7,808 nt of DNA, taken from assembly GCA_022795575.1 (NCBI GenBank), contig JAAWGY010000098.1, forward strand, positions 1 through 7,808, written 5' to 3'. A program made the translations under genes and the position numbers. The stretch's first letter is position 1, and every line of letters starts with the position of its first letter. The stretch is from Angelakisella sp. GTDB lineage: Bacteria > Bacillota > Clostridia > Oscillospirales > Ruminococcaceae. The notes beneath the pieces were generated by a model. The model was not told the origin of the DNA. It was given only the letters and a program-made list of their open reading frames with translations, and searched no databases. Of this stretch, positions 1 through 5,573 are shown piece after piece.

Positions 1-3
1 GAG

Positions 4-89
4 TTTCGCTCCTGCGGGAGCGACCAGGGCCTGCGCGGCCCTGGACCTGCGGCCCGGTAGCCCGGGCGGGCACAACCTGTGGGACAGGC
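4..89 (+). repeat. Four-hairpin GC-rich dispersed element, left copy
   Basis: This 86-bp element recurs in inverted orientation at 7474-7559, with 82 of 86 positions identical. It folds into four consecutive hairpins. H1 pairs 7-12 with 17-22 around a TGCG loop. H2 pairs 24-31 with 37-44 (8 bp, 5-nt loop). H3 pairs 52-57 with 62-67 around TAGC. H4 pairs 76-80 with 84-88 around GGG. The H1 loop fits the UNCG tetraloop class with a C-G closing pair, which points to a function as RNA read on the + strand. The element ends about 25 bp before the -35 box of the ruvX promoter. It has no poly-T tail, so it is not a standard terminator. It could be a small structured RNA, a processed 3' end of an upstream transcript, or a REP-like repeat. 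The family is not recognised. Confidence 0.85.
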
Positions 90-114
90 TGCTTCGTTTC
101 CCGGAGGGCGTCCT

Positions 115-143
115 TTGACAGCCACCCCCCACCATGCTATAAT
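115..143 (+). promoter_or_regulatory. Sigma-A promoter of the ruvX operon
   Basis: A consensus TTGACA (115-120) and TATAAT (138-143) are separated by exactly 17 bp. A TG at 135-136 adds a perfect extended -10 motif. Transcription should start near 150, giving a leader of under 30 nt before the ruvX start. Such a match predicts strong, largely constitutive expression of the three-gene operon. No operator-like inverted repeat is seen between the promoter and the gene. Confidence 0.9.
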
Positions 144-177
144 TGACCCATCCCGCCAAACACAAGGAGGACCCTGT

Positions 178-624
178 ATGCGCATCCTTGCCATCGACTA
201 CGGCGACGCCCGCACCGGCCTTGCCGTCTGCGACCCCGGGGAACTGCTGGCCAGCCCCCTGACCACCATCACCCACTACGACCCCGCCGAAGTCGCCCGC
301 CAGGCCGCCCAGGCCGCCAACAACGCCGGCGCCCAGCGTATCATCGTCGGCTACCCCCTGAATATGGACGGCTCCGCCGGCCCCCGGGCCCAAATCTGCC
401 AGGACTTCGCCCTCACCCTCCAAAAACTCACCCCCCTCCCGGTCCTGCTTTGGGACGAGCGGGGCACCACCGTCACCGCCACCCGCTACCTGAACGCCAC
501 CGATACCCGGGGCAAAAAACGCAAGCAGGTCATCGACGCAGTGGCCGCCACAGTGATTTTGGAAAGCTACCTTGTCTGGCGCAAAAACCATCCCGGAGAG
601 GAGGAGCCCCATGGCACACTTTGA
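178..624 (+). CDS. ruvX: RuvX/YqgF family RNase H-fold nuclease
   Basis: This encodes a 148-residue protein of the RuvX/YqgF family, known as a putative Holliday-junction resolvase and as a factor in 16S rRNA 5'-end maturation; it acts in the cytoplasm. The RNase H-like core is visible: IDYGDARTG at residues 6-14 with the acidic Asp7, VGYPLNMDGSAG at 57-68, DERGTT at 93-98, and the C-terminal DAVAATVILESYL helix with Asp120. Length is normal for the family. The ATG at 178 is chosen over an in-frame ATG at 79 because AAGGAGG lies at 164-170 with a 7-nt spacer, the promoter lies between the two starts, and the family begins with M-R-I-L. The 3' end overlaps the Nudix gene by 14 nt. Whether it cuts DNA junctions or trims rRNA here cannot be told from sequence. 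Confidence 0.93.
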   Translation: MRILAIDYGDARTGLAVCDPGELLASPLTTITHYDPAEVARQAAQAANNAGAQRIIVGYPLNMDGSAGPRAQICQDFALTLQKLTPLPVLLWDERGTTVTATRYLNATDTRGKKRKQVIDAVAATVILESYLVWRKNHPGEEEPHGTL

Positions 625-1174
625 AAGGGATGTCTGCCGCCAGGAGCTTTACCGCGGCAGCGTCTTTACCGTAACCACCCATCAGGCCCAGCTGGAGGAC
701 GGCACCCAGTCCCGCCGGGACGTGGTAAACCACAACGGGGGCGCCACGGTAGCCGCCCTGACCGAGGAGGGCCGGCTGCTGCTGGTGCGCCAGTACCGCT
801 TTGCCGCTGCCCGGGAGCTGCTGGAGCTCCCCGCCGGCAAGCTGGAGCCGGGGGAGGACCCCGCCGCCGCAGCGGCCCGGGAGCTTACCGAGGAGACCGG
901 CTACACCGCGGCCTCGCTGACAAAGCTTACCGAAATCCTCCCCACCCCAGCCTACTGTACCGAGAAAATCTACCTTTACGAGGCCCAAGGGCTCACCCGG
1001 GGCAGCCAGCACCTGGACCGGGACGAGTTTTTGGACCTGGTGACGCTTCCCCTCTCCCAGGCCCTGGCCATGGTGCTCCGGGGCGAGATTACCGACGCCA
1101 AAACCCAGGTGGGGGTACTGCTGCTGGCCCAGCGGTACGGCACCACCCCAACAAAGGAAGGGGAGGAATTGTAG
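611..1174 (+). CDS. Nudix hydrolase, probable ADP-ribose pyrophosphatase
   Basis: This is a 187-residue Nudix enzyme of the NudF/ADP-ribose pyrophosphatase type, expected to split ADP-ribose into AMP and ribose 5-phosphate with Mg2+ in the cytoplasm. The Nudix box GX5EX7REUXEEXGU is complete at residues 76-98 (Gly76, Glu82, Arg90-Glu91, Glu94-Glu95, Gly97). The preceding VRQYR (59-63) and ELPAG (72-76) are typical of the ADP-ribose subfamily, as is a proline about 15 residues after the box (Pro113, in PTPAY). The start at 611 follows a GGAGAGGAGGAG site in the last codons of ruvX, with which it overlaps by 14 nt in another frame, so translation is probably coupled. An upstream in-frame ATG (572) has no such site. 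Substrate is inferred from motifs; another nucleoside diphosphate sugar is possible. Confidence 0.9.
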   Translation: MAHFERDVCRQELYRGSVFTVTTHQAQLEDGTQSRRDVVNHNGGATVAALTEEGRLLLVRQYRFAAARELLELPAGKLEPGEDPAAAAARELTEETGYTAASLTKLTEILPTPAYCTEKIYLYEAQGLTRGSQHLDRDEFLDLVTLPLSQALAMVLRGEITDAKTQVGVLLLAQRYGTTPTKEGEEL

Positions 1175-1672
1175 ATGGAAGCAAACCAGAACCAGAAGCG
1201 TCAGGGATACCTGAGTTGGGACCAGTACTTTATGGGGGTGGCGATGCTCTCCGCCCAGCGGAGCAAGGACCCCAACGGCCAGGTGGGCGCCTGCATTGTA
1301 AGCCAGGAGAACAAGATCCTCTCCATGGGCTATAACGGTATGCCCATCGGCTGTCCCGACGACCAGATGCCCTGGGCCCGGGAGGGGAGCTTTTTGGAGA
1401 CGAAATACGCCTTTGTCTGCCACGCCGAACTTAACGCTATCCTCAACAACGACGGCGGCTCGCTGCGGGGGACGCGGATCTACGTCACCCTCTTCCCCTG
1501 CAACGAGTGCGCCAAGGCTATCATCCAGAGCGGCATACGGGAGATTGTTTACCTCTCGGATAAATACGCCGATACCGACGCCGTGGTTGCCTCCAAGCGG
1601 ATGCTACAGATGGCTGGGGTAGTCCTGCGGCAGTACCAGCCGGCGGAGCGGGAGATCACCCTGACGCTGTGA
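1175..1672 (+). CDS. Deoxycytidylate (dCMP) deaminase
   Basis: This 165-residue zinc enzyme of the cytidine/deoxycytidylate deaminase superfamily is expected to convert dCMP to dUMP, the precursor for thymidylate synthesis. The zinc site is intact: His83-Ala84-Glu85 in VCHAELNAIL, and Pro108-Cys109 to Cys112 in FPCNEC. SKDPNGQVGACIV (30-42) and the GYNGMP loop (52-57) are characteristic of dCMP rather than cytidine deaminases; in animal enzymes the GYNG loop takes part in dCTP/dTTP control. From memory of the human DCTD sequence, long stretches match closely, including DDxxPW, KYxxVCHAELNAI, LFPCNECAK and SDKY. The ATG at 1175 directly abuts the TAG stop of the Nudix gene, and GGGAGG at 1161-1166 serves as ribosome site. 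It is the last gene of the operon; there is no obvious terminator after it. Confidence 0.93.
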   Translation: MEANQNQKRQGYLSWDQYFMGVAMLSAQRSKDPNGQVGACIVSQENKILSMGYNGMPIGCPDDQMPWAREGSFLETKYAFVCHAELNAILNNDGGSLRGTRIYVTLFPCNECAKAIIQSGIREIVYLSDKYADTDAVVASKRMLQMAGVVLRQYQPAEREITLTL

Positions 1673-1843
1673 GGGCGGGGGCAGTTTTTGCTTTTCTCCT
1701 CGACATAGCGCACTGCCTAATTCAGCTGTACACAGTTCTTATCGCCGTGCCCGGATCGGAAGCCGAGGCTATAGCCATAACTTCGCATTTCAATACTCTG
1801 CTCAAACGCTTATAAATACAGCTTTATAAAAGAAACAGGGGAA
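1673..1843. other. Intergenic stretch between deaminase and surface-protein genes
   Basis: This stretch shows no credible gene. It begins GC-rich and becomes AT-rich over its last 60 bases. A G-rich run followed by TTTTT (about 1675-1689) lacks a pairing arm, so no intrinsic terminator is supported. A 10-bp palindrome GGCTATAGCC sits at 1767-1776. Two related AT-rich words, GCTTATAAA and GCTTTATAAA, occur at about 1808-1830, in the region of the proposed promoter. Confidence 0.6.
1788..1816 (+). promoter_or_regulatory. Possible promoter of the surface-protein gene
   Basis: TATAAA (1811-1816) is preceded at 17 bp by TTTCAA (1788-1793). The -10 is good but the -35 is weak, so this is a tentative call. 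A start of transcription near 1823 would leave a leader of about 20 nt before AGGGGAA and the ATG. The AT-rich setting stands out from the GC-rich coding sequence and makes a promoter in this gap likely, even if these boxes are not exact. Confidence 0.4.
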
Positions 1844-3740
1844 ATGACGATGAAACAACGGGTATTCAGTATGCTGCTCTGTGTGGCGCTGCTCTTTTCC
1901 GTCTTCCCGCAAGTGGCGTTTGCCCAGGGGGATGTATTGGACAGCGGCTTGGCGGCAAATGCCCTGGCCCGGACGGGGGGAAACCTACCTGGATTGGGAC
2001 ACAAACGAGAAAAAGCTGGTGCCAATGCCCATCCCGGAGAGGATCACTGAGATTTTAGCGGCCGGTGATATTCCCCTTTCCAATGGCTGGTACATTGTCA
2101 AAAGTACAAGGAATGTAGGTCGCGTCACCGTCAGCGGCGATGTCCACCTCATTCTGGCGGACGGCTGCGAGCTGACCGCCAGGACCAGCATTGAGGTAAG
2201 CAGCGGCAGCAGCCTGACCATCTACGCCCAGTCTGACAGCGGCAGTAGGGGGAAGTTGACCGCAACCGGTGCCGAATACTGCGCGGGTATCGGCGGCGGC
2301 GACGGTGACGCAGGCGGCACCATCGCCATCACCAGTGGCCAAGTGACCGCAACCGGCCAAGACGGCGGCAAGGATATTGGCATCGGAAACGATACCACCC
2401 CTGGTGAGAATGACAGCGTCTTCATCGATGACAACGCCACGGTGAAAAACGAGAGCGGTAAGGATTTGAGCCATGATCCCGACATTATTATCATCCACCG
2501 CCCGGACAACAGCAAATGGGAGTTTGATGATACAGGGCACTGGCACCCCTGCTTTGGTTGCAACAACCCGCAACACCGCACCAAACCGGTGGCCCACAGC
2601 GGCGGCGCCTCCGACTGCATAAACAAGGCCGTCTGCGATGAGTGCGGGCAACCCTATGGCGAGGAGCACGACTGGAGCGCGTGGAAGTCCAACAACGATG
2701 GTACCCACACCCGCGCCTGCACCCGGGGCTGCGGCGCTGACGAGACAGAAAGCTGTACCAGCACCGGCACTGCCACCTGCGATGTTCCACAGACCTGCAC
2801 CAAGTGCGGCTACCACATGGGCGACAAACTGAACCACAGCTGGGGTGAATGGAAATCCAACAACAACGGTACCCACACCCGCGCCTGCACCCGGGGCTGC
2901 GGCGTTGCCGAGGAGAAAAGCTGTACCCCGGCCCTCCGGGGCCAAAAGGACCCCACCACCGATACCGAGGGCTACACCGGCGACCTTGTTTGTACCCTCT
3001 GCGGCTGGTTGCAGAAGAAGGGCCAGGCCATCCCCAAGCTGCCCGCCCCCAGGGAGCCCGGCGGCTCTTCCGGCGACTGCGAGTCGATCTACCACCACGA
3101 AAATCTTTCCCAGGGCGGCGTGGTCCTCTCCGGCGACCGCATCCATGAAAACGCCCGCTTAACGGTGACAAAGGATCGCCTGCATGACGGCGGGACTTGT
3201 AGCGATTGCGACCAAATCCGCCAGTGGCAGCAGCAGGGCCGGGTAATCGCCATTTATGATGTGTCTTTGGATGATGGCTTCCGGGAAACCGTGACCATCA
3301 CATTCCCCGTTCCCGGCCAGTACAACGGCAAAACTTTGGCCATCGCCCACTGTCTGAAGGGTAAGCTGGAAATCTACGAAACGACAATACAAAACAGCAA
3401 AGCCAAGGTAACGGTGGACAGCCTGTCCCCCTTTGTCATCCTGACCGGTGATCCGGCCAAGGAAAACCCGGAAACCGGCGGGGTTCTGCCTGCCGACGTC
3501 CCTGCCACAACAGAGATCCACACCCCCGCAGCCCCCCCAGAGACCGAGGAAACGACCCCCGACGCCGGCGAACCGGAAAACCGGGCCAGTCAGGCCGCCG
3601 AGCCGGCACAGGCGGCCTCCATCCGGCAGGAGGGGGCGAAAAAGGCCGGCGGCGGTGCAGGGATCATCGCAATTTTGGCGGTGCTTGCAGCCGTAGCCTG
3701 CGGCGGGATCTGGTTCTGGAAACGGAAAAGGTCTGTATAA
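1844..3740 (+). CDS. Secreted, membrane-anchored Cys-rich beta-repeat surface protein, frameshifted at a G6 run
   Basis: The start at 1844 (or the ATG at 1850), after AGGGG at 1837-1841, gives a clear signal peptide with cleavage expected after AFA (residue 27). That frame stops at 2050. The rest of the protein lies one base later in frame, from about 1976 to 3740. Removing one G from the G6 run at 1975-1980 joins them into a 631-residue protein. In order it has: a signal peptide; an N-terminal region leading to GWYIV; a beta-helix-like segment (VSGDVHLILADG, LTIYAQ, two GIG motifs); a Cys-rich region with two near-identical 31-residue repeats and several CxxC pairs; a beta domain ending FVILTGD; a Pro/Glu/Ala-rich linker; a C-terminal membrane helix (GIIAILAVLAAVACGGIWFW); and KRKRSV in the cytoplasm. 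This architecture is common in Clostridia surface proteins. Function is unknown; adhesion or matrix binding is only a guess. It may be intact with a sequencing error, phase variable, or a pseudogene. Confidence 0.8.
1975..1980 (+). other. G6 tract at the frameshift point
   Basis: Six consecutive G bases lie where the signal-peptide frame and the main frame of the surface protein must be joined. With five G the reading is ALARTGETYLDWD, continuous in character with the protein; with six G the frame closes at 2050. Upstream of this point the downstream frame reads as Trp/Arg-rich nonsense, which places the shift near here. A second G run (1927-1931) is a less likely alternative site. Confidence 0.75.
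2667..2927 (+). repeat. Two 31-residue Cys-rich coding repeats, 56-residue period
   Basis: Bases 2667-2759 and 2835-2927 encode 31-residue repeats of the form H-x-W-x-x-W-K-S-N-N, then an invariant GTHTRACTRGCG block, then a variable acidic tail and S-C-T. The starts are 168 nt apart, and the 25 residues between carry another CxxC (CTKC). A more diverged relative precedes them (WEFDDTGHWHPCFGC at about 2518-2562, then CDEC and HDW). The DNA of the central block is almost identical, which suggests recent duplication or gene conversion. The W-x-x-DGTH-x-x-x-C-x-x-C pattern is common in exported proteins of gut Clostridia; its ligand is unknown to me. Confidence 0.85.
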
Positions 3741-3759
3741 GAAAGGTCTATATAAGAAC
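3730..3759 (+). repeat. 15-bp tandem duplication spanning the stop codon
   Basis: GGTCTGTATAAGAAA (3730-3744) is followed at once by GGTCTATATAAGAAC (3745-3759), two mismatches apart. The first unit contains the TAA stop of the surface-protein gene. The copy sits between the stop and the terminator and looks like a slippage product; no role is evident. Confidence 0.7.
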
Positions 3760-3762
3760 AGG

Positions 3763-3806
3763 CAGGGGAGAAGGAGCGTTCTGCTCCCTCTCCCCTGTTG
3801 TTTTTT
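3763..3806 (+). terminator. Intrinsic terminator of the surface-protein gene
   Basis: A 15-bp stem pairs 3763-3777 with 3783-3797 around the loop GTTCT, with a single A-C mismatch. TTGTTTTTT follows at 3798-3806. It lies 22 bases after the surface-protein stop and faces the convergent degV gene. On the minus strand the same hairpin is preceded by an A-rich run but not followed by a T run, so it may stop degV transcripts less efficiently. No other terminator for degV is seen in 3807-3878. Confidence 0.93.
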
Positions 3807-3878
3807 GCAAAATCGGGCTCTTAGGCCGTTGGAAAAGTCACTGCCAATTTGGTGCACTGGGTGATGCTGAACAGGCTC

Positions 3879-4751
3879 TCAGATAATCTTCTCCACCGGC
3901 ACCATCACCCCAAAGACGGTGGGCCCGGCGTTGGTTGTCACCGAAGCGCCGATGAGATACTCCCCCAGGCACTTGCGGCCGGTGGTCTTCTCCAAAGTCT
4001 TGCGCAGCTCCTTTGCCAGCTCCTTATCCCGGGCGTGGACGATGTAAAAGCCGCGCCCGTCATCCACCGCCTGCTTCTGGAAATGCTCCACCATGGCGGG
4101 GATGAGCTTATGGTCCCCCCGGACCTTTTGGATGGTATCCGTCCCCCCGTTGTGGATGGTGAGGAGGGGCCGGAAGCCCAGGATCTCCCCCACAAAGGCG
4201 GCGGCAGAGGTAATGCGCCCGCTCTTTTTGGCAAAATCCAGGTTGGTCAGCCCAAAGTAAACCTGCCAGGTGTTCAGCTCCCGGTGGAGCAGCGCCAGGA
4301 TCTCCTCCCGGCTCCCGCCTGCCGCGGCGGCCTTGCCCGCCTCCGCTACCGCGTGGCCGTAGACATAGGTGTAGGAGGCGGAATCCACCACATCGATGGT
4401 GATCTCCTCCGCCCCGGCGGGCTGCTCCTCCAGCACCATCTGCCGGGCCAGGCAGGCGGCGTTATAGATGCCGGAGCCCTGGGCGGTGATGGTGATGCAG
4501 ATAAGCTGCCGGTATCCGGCGGCGATCTCCTCCCGGAAGGCCTCGGCGAACTGCAAGGGGGTGATTTGGGCGGTGGTGGGGATGGATTTGGCGGCGGTGA
4601 GCATCTCGTAGTACTCCTCGCTGGTAAAGTCCACGCTTTCCCGGTAGGTGACGCCGTCCACCGTGATGGGGATGGGCATTACACGGATCTGGTACTCCCG
4701 GGCCTCCCTTTCAGGCAGGTCGGCGGCGGAATCGGTGATGATTTTGATCAA
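3879..4751 (-). CDS. degV: DegV family fatty-acid-binding protein
   Basis: This 290-residue cytoplasmic protein belongs to the DegV family, whose characterised members bind long-chain fatty acids; FakB members present the acyl chain to the FakA kinase. Visible motifs are TDSAADLP (6-13) at the N-terminus, PTTAQITP (58-65) at the position of the usual T-S-x-P-S loop, ITAQGSGIYNAA (88-99) matching the S-G-T-Y region, VVDS (121-124), and KKSGRI with LGFRPLLTIHNG (176-202). Length is typical. The first codon is TTG (4751-4749), supported by GGGAGGAAG upstream and by the family's start at M/V-I-K-I-x-T-D-S. It is the second gene of an operon, 18 nt after trmL. No fakA is in the window, so a FakB role is inference. 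Family assignment is secure; the bound lipid is not. Confidence 0.93.
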   Translation of the reverse strand: MIKIITDSAADLPEREAREYQIRVMPIPITVDGVTYRESVDFTSEEYYEMLTAAKSIPTTAQITPLQFAEAFREEIAAGYRQLICITITAQGSGIYNAACLARQMVLEEQPAGAEEITIDVVDSASYTYVYGHAVAEAGKAAAAGGSREEILALLHRELNTWQVYFGLTNLDFAKKSGRITSAAAFVGEILGFRPLLTIHNGGTDTIQKVRGDHKLIPAMVEHFQKQAVDDGRGFYIVHARDKELAKELRKTLEKTTGRKCLGEYLIGASVTTNAGPTVFGVMVPVEKII

Positions 4752-4769
4752 AACGGCTTCCTCCCTGTT

Positions 4770-5291
4770 TTACTCAAGGTTCGGGAGGGCATCCTCCCAA
4801 TGATAGCGGTGGAGCTGACCAAAACTTTGCAGCTCCGGAAAGTCCCACTGGCGCAGGACCTCGTAGGTGGCAACAGCCACCGTGTTGGAAAGGTTCAGGC
4901 TGCGCAGCCCCTGGCGCATGGGCAAACGCAGGCACCGGCTGGGGTGCTCCAGCAGCAGCTCCTCCGGCAGCCCGGCGTCCTCCCGGCCAAAGACCAGCCA
5001 GGCAGGGGAGGGGTACTCGGCCTTTGTGTAGACCTGCTGGCCCTTGGTGGTAAAAAGGAAGAGGGCTTCCCCCTGGGTGCGGTTCAAGAAGTCCTCCAGG
5101 GAGGAGTAGTGGGTGATGTCCAGGTAATCCCAGTAGTCCAGCCCTGCCCGGCGGAGCTTGGCGCTGTCGATGGCAAAGCCCAAAGGGCCAACCAGATGGA
5201 GCCGGGCGCCGGTGGCGGCACAGGTGCGGGCAATGTTGCCGGTATTTTGGGGGATGCGCGGCTCCACCAAAACGATGTTTAGCTGGGGCAA
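4770..5291 (-). CDS. trmL: tRNA (cytidine/uridine-34 2'-O)-methyltransferase TrmL
   Basis: This 173-residue SPOUT (knotted) methyltransferase is expected to use S-adenosylmethionine to methylate the ribose at wobble position 34 of certain leucine tRNAs. The SPOUT motifs are in order: NTGNIAR (16-22), LVFGREDAGLP (99-109), and LRLPM through GLRSLNLSN (121-136), which form the knot and cofactor site. Length suits the short TrmL type without an added RNA-binding domain. The start is the TTG at 5291-5289, since no ATG is in frame near it, GAGGAG lies about 8 nt upstream, and the family starts close to N-I-V-L-V-E-P. A nearby ATG (5299-5297) is in another frame. It leads the minus-strand operon with degV and is divergent from htpG. 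Confidence 0.94.
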   Translation of the reverse strand: MPQLNIVLVEPRIPQNTGNIARTCAATGARLHLVGPLGFAIDSAKLRRAGLDYWDYLDITHYSSLEDFLNRTQGEALFLFTTKGQQVYTKAEYPSPAWLVFGREDAGLPEELLLEHPSRCLRLPMRQGLRSLNLSNTVAVATYEVLRQWDFPELQSFGQLHRYHWEDALPNLE

Positions 5292-5339
5292 GGTGCCATC
5301 TCCTCGAAAAATGTAACATCGGTTATATTTGCATATAGT

Positions 5340-5368
5340 ATTGTAGCTTATTCTTGGGGGGTTGTCAA
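5340..5368 (-). promoter_or_regulatory. Sigma-A promoter of the trmL-degV operon
   Basis: Read on the minus strand, TTGACA (5368-5363) and TACAAT (5345-5340) are separated by 17 bp. The leader to the TTG start would be about 40 nt. The spacer holds a run of six C (G5356-5361 on the + strand), so slippage there would change the spacing. The boxes match the consensus closely enough for a confident call. Confidence 0.88.
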
Positions 5369-5396
5369 GGGTACGGAGGGCGGGGTGGTGGGGGCA

Positions 5397-5435
5397 GGCG
5401 CATTTTAGGCCCGCCGCCCTAAAAGCCCTCGCGCC
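5397..5435. repeat. Inverted repeat between the divergent promoters
   Basis: TTTTAGG (5403-5409) and CCTAAAA (5418-5424) form a perfect 7-bp stem around an 8-nt GC-rich loop. GGCGC (5397-5401) and GCGCC (5431-5435) form an outer 5-bp stem. The structure lies upstream of both the trmL and htpG promoters. It is not followed closely by a T run in either direction, so a terminator role is not supported. It may be a protein-binding palindrome or a cruciform; nothing identifies a protein. Confidence 0.5.
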
Positions 5436-5480
5436 ACACCATACTACCCCCTGGCCATCGCTTTTTTAACAATTTAGTCA

Positions 5481-5508
5481 TTGATTTTTTCGGGAAAAGG
5501 GATATAAT
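5481..5508 (+). promoter_or_regulatory. Sigma-A promoter of htpG
   Basis: TTGATT (5481-5486) and TATAAT (5503-5508) are separated by 16 bp. The region before it is AT-rich (T6 at about 5462-5467, AACAATTTAG), as in UP elements. Transcription would start near 5515, directly upstream of the CIRCE operator, which fits repression by HrcA. Confidence 0.85.
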
Positions 5509-5519
5509 AGAAATATCTT

Positions 5520-5546
5520 TTAGCACTCATGTATAACGAGTGCCAA
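5520..5546 (+). promoter_or_regulatory. CIRCE operator (HrcA binding site)
   Basis: The sequence TTAGCACTC, nine bases, then GAGTGCCAA matches the CIRCE consensus (TTAGCACTC-N9-GAGTGCTAA) with one mismatch in the right half. CIRCE is the binding site of HrcA, the heat-sensitive repressor of class I chaperone operons in Gram-positive bacteria. It lies in the predicted leader between the -10 box and the htpG ribosome site, the usual position. It therefore places htpG under HrcA control, probably together with groESL and dnaK elsewhere in the genome. Confidence 0.95.
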
Positions 5547-5573
5547 ACAACATATCTTTTGGAGGTGGGCGAA

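Noticed and set aside
4..89. The hairpin element as an ordinary intrinsic terminator
   Set aside because: No T tract follows any of the hairpins in either copy or orientation.
79..177. Upstream in-frame ATG for RuvX
   Set aside because: It lies inside the hairpin element and upstream of the operon promoter, and has no ribosome site.
530..1423. A 297-codon minus-strand frame opposite the ruvX operon
   Set aside because: It runs across three recognised genes and has no recognisable motif.
1767..1776. GGCTATAGCC palindrome as an operator
   Set aside because: It is a single 10-bp palindrome with no second copy and no link to a known regulator; chance is adequate.
2055..3146. A 363-codon minus-strand frame opposite the surface protein
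   Set aside because: It is low-complexity Ala/Gly/Val and mirrors the repeats of the real gene; no ribosome site was seen.
3463..3480. NPETGG in the surface protein as a sortase signal
   Set aside because: It lies about 60 codons before the membrane helix, too far for a cell-wall sorting signal; the C-terminal helix and KRKR tail suggest a plain membrane anchor.
3849..5282. A 477-codon + strand open frame antisense to degV and trmL
   Set aside because: Its Gly/Leu/Val/His-rich translation is typical of the complement of GC-rich genes; it spans two well-identified proteins and lacks a promoter.
5529..5573. Upstream in-frame ATG that would lengthen HtpG by 15 residues
   Set aside because: It lies in the CIRCE spacer without a ribosome site, while 5574 has GGAGGTG and matches the family start.
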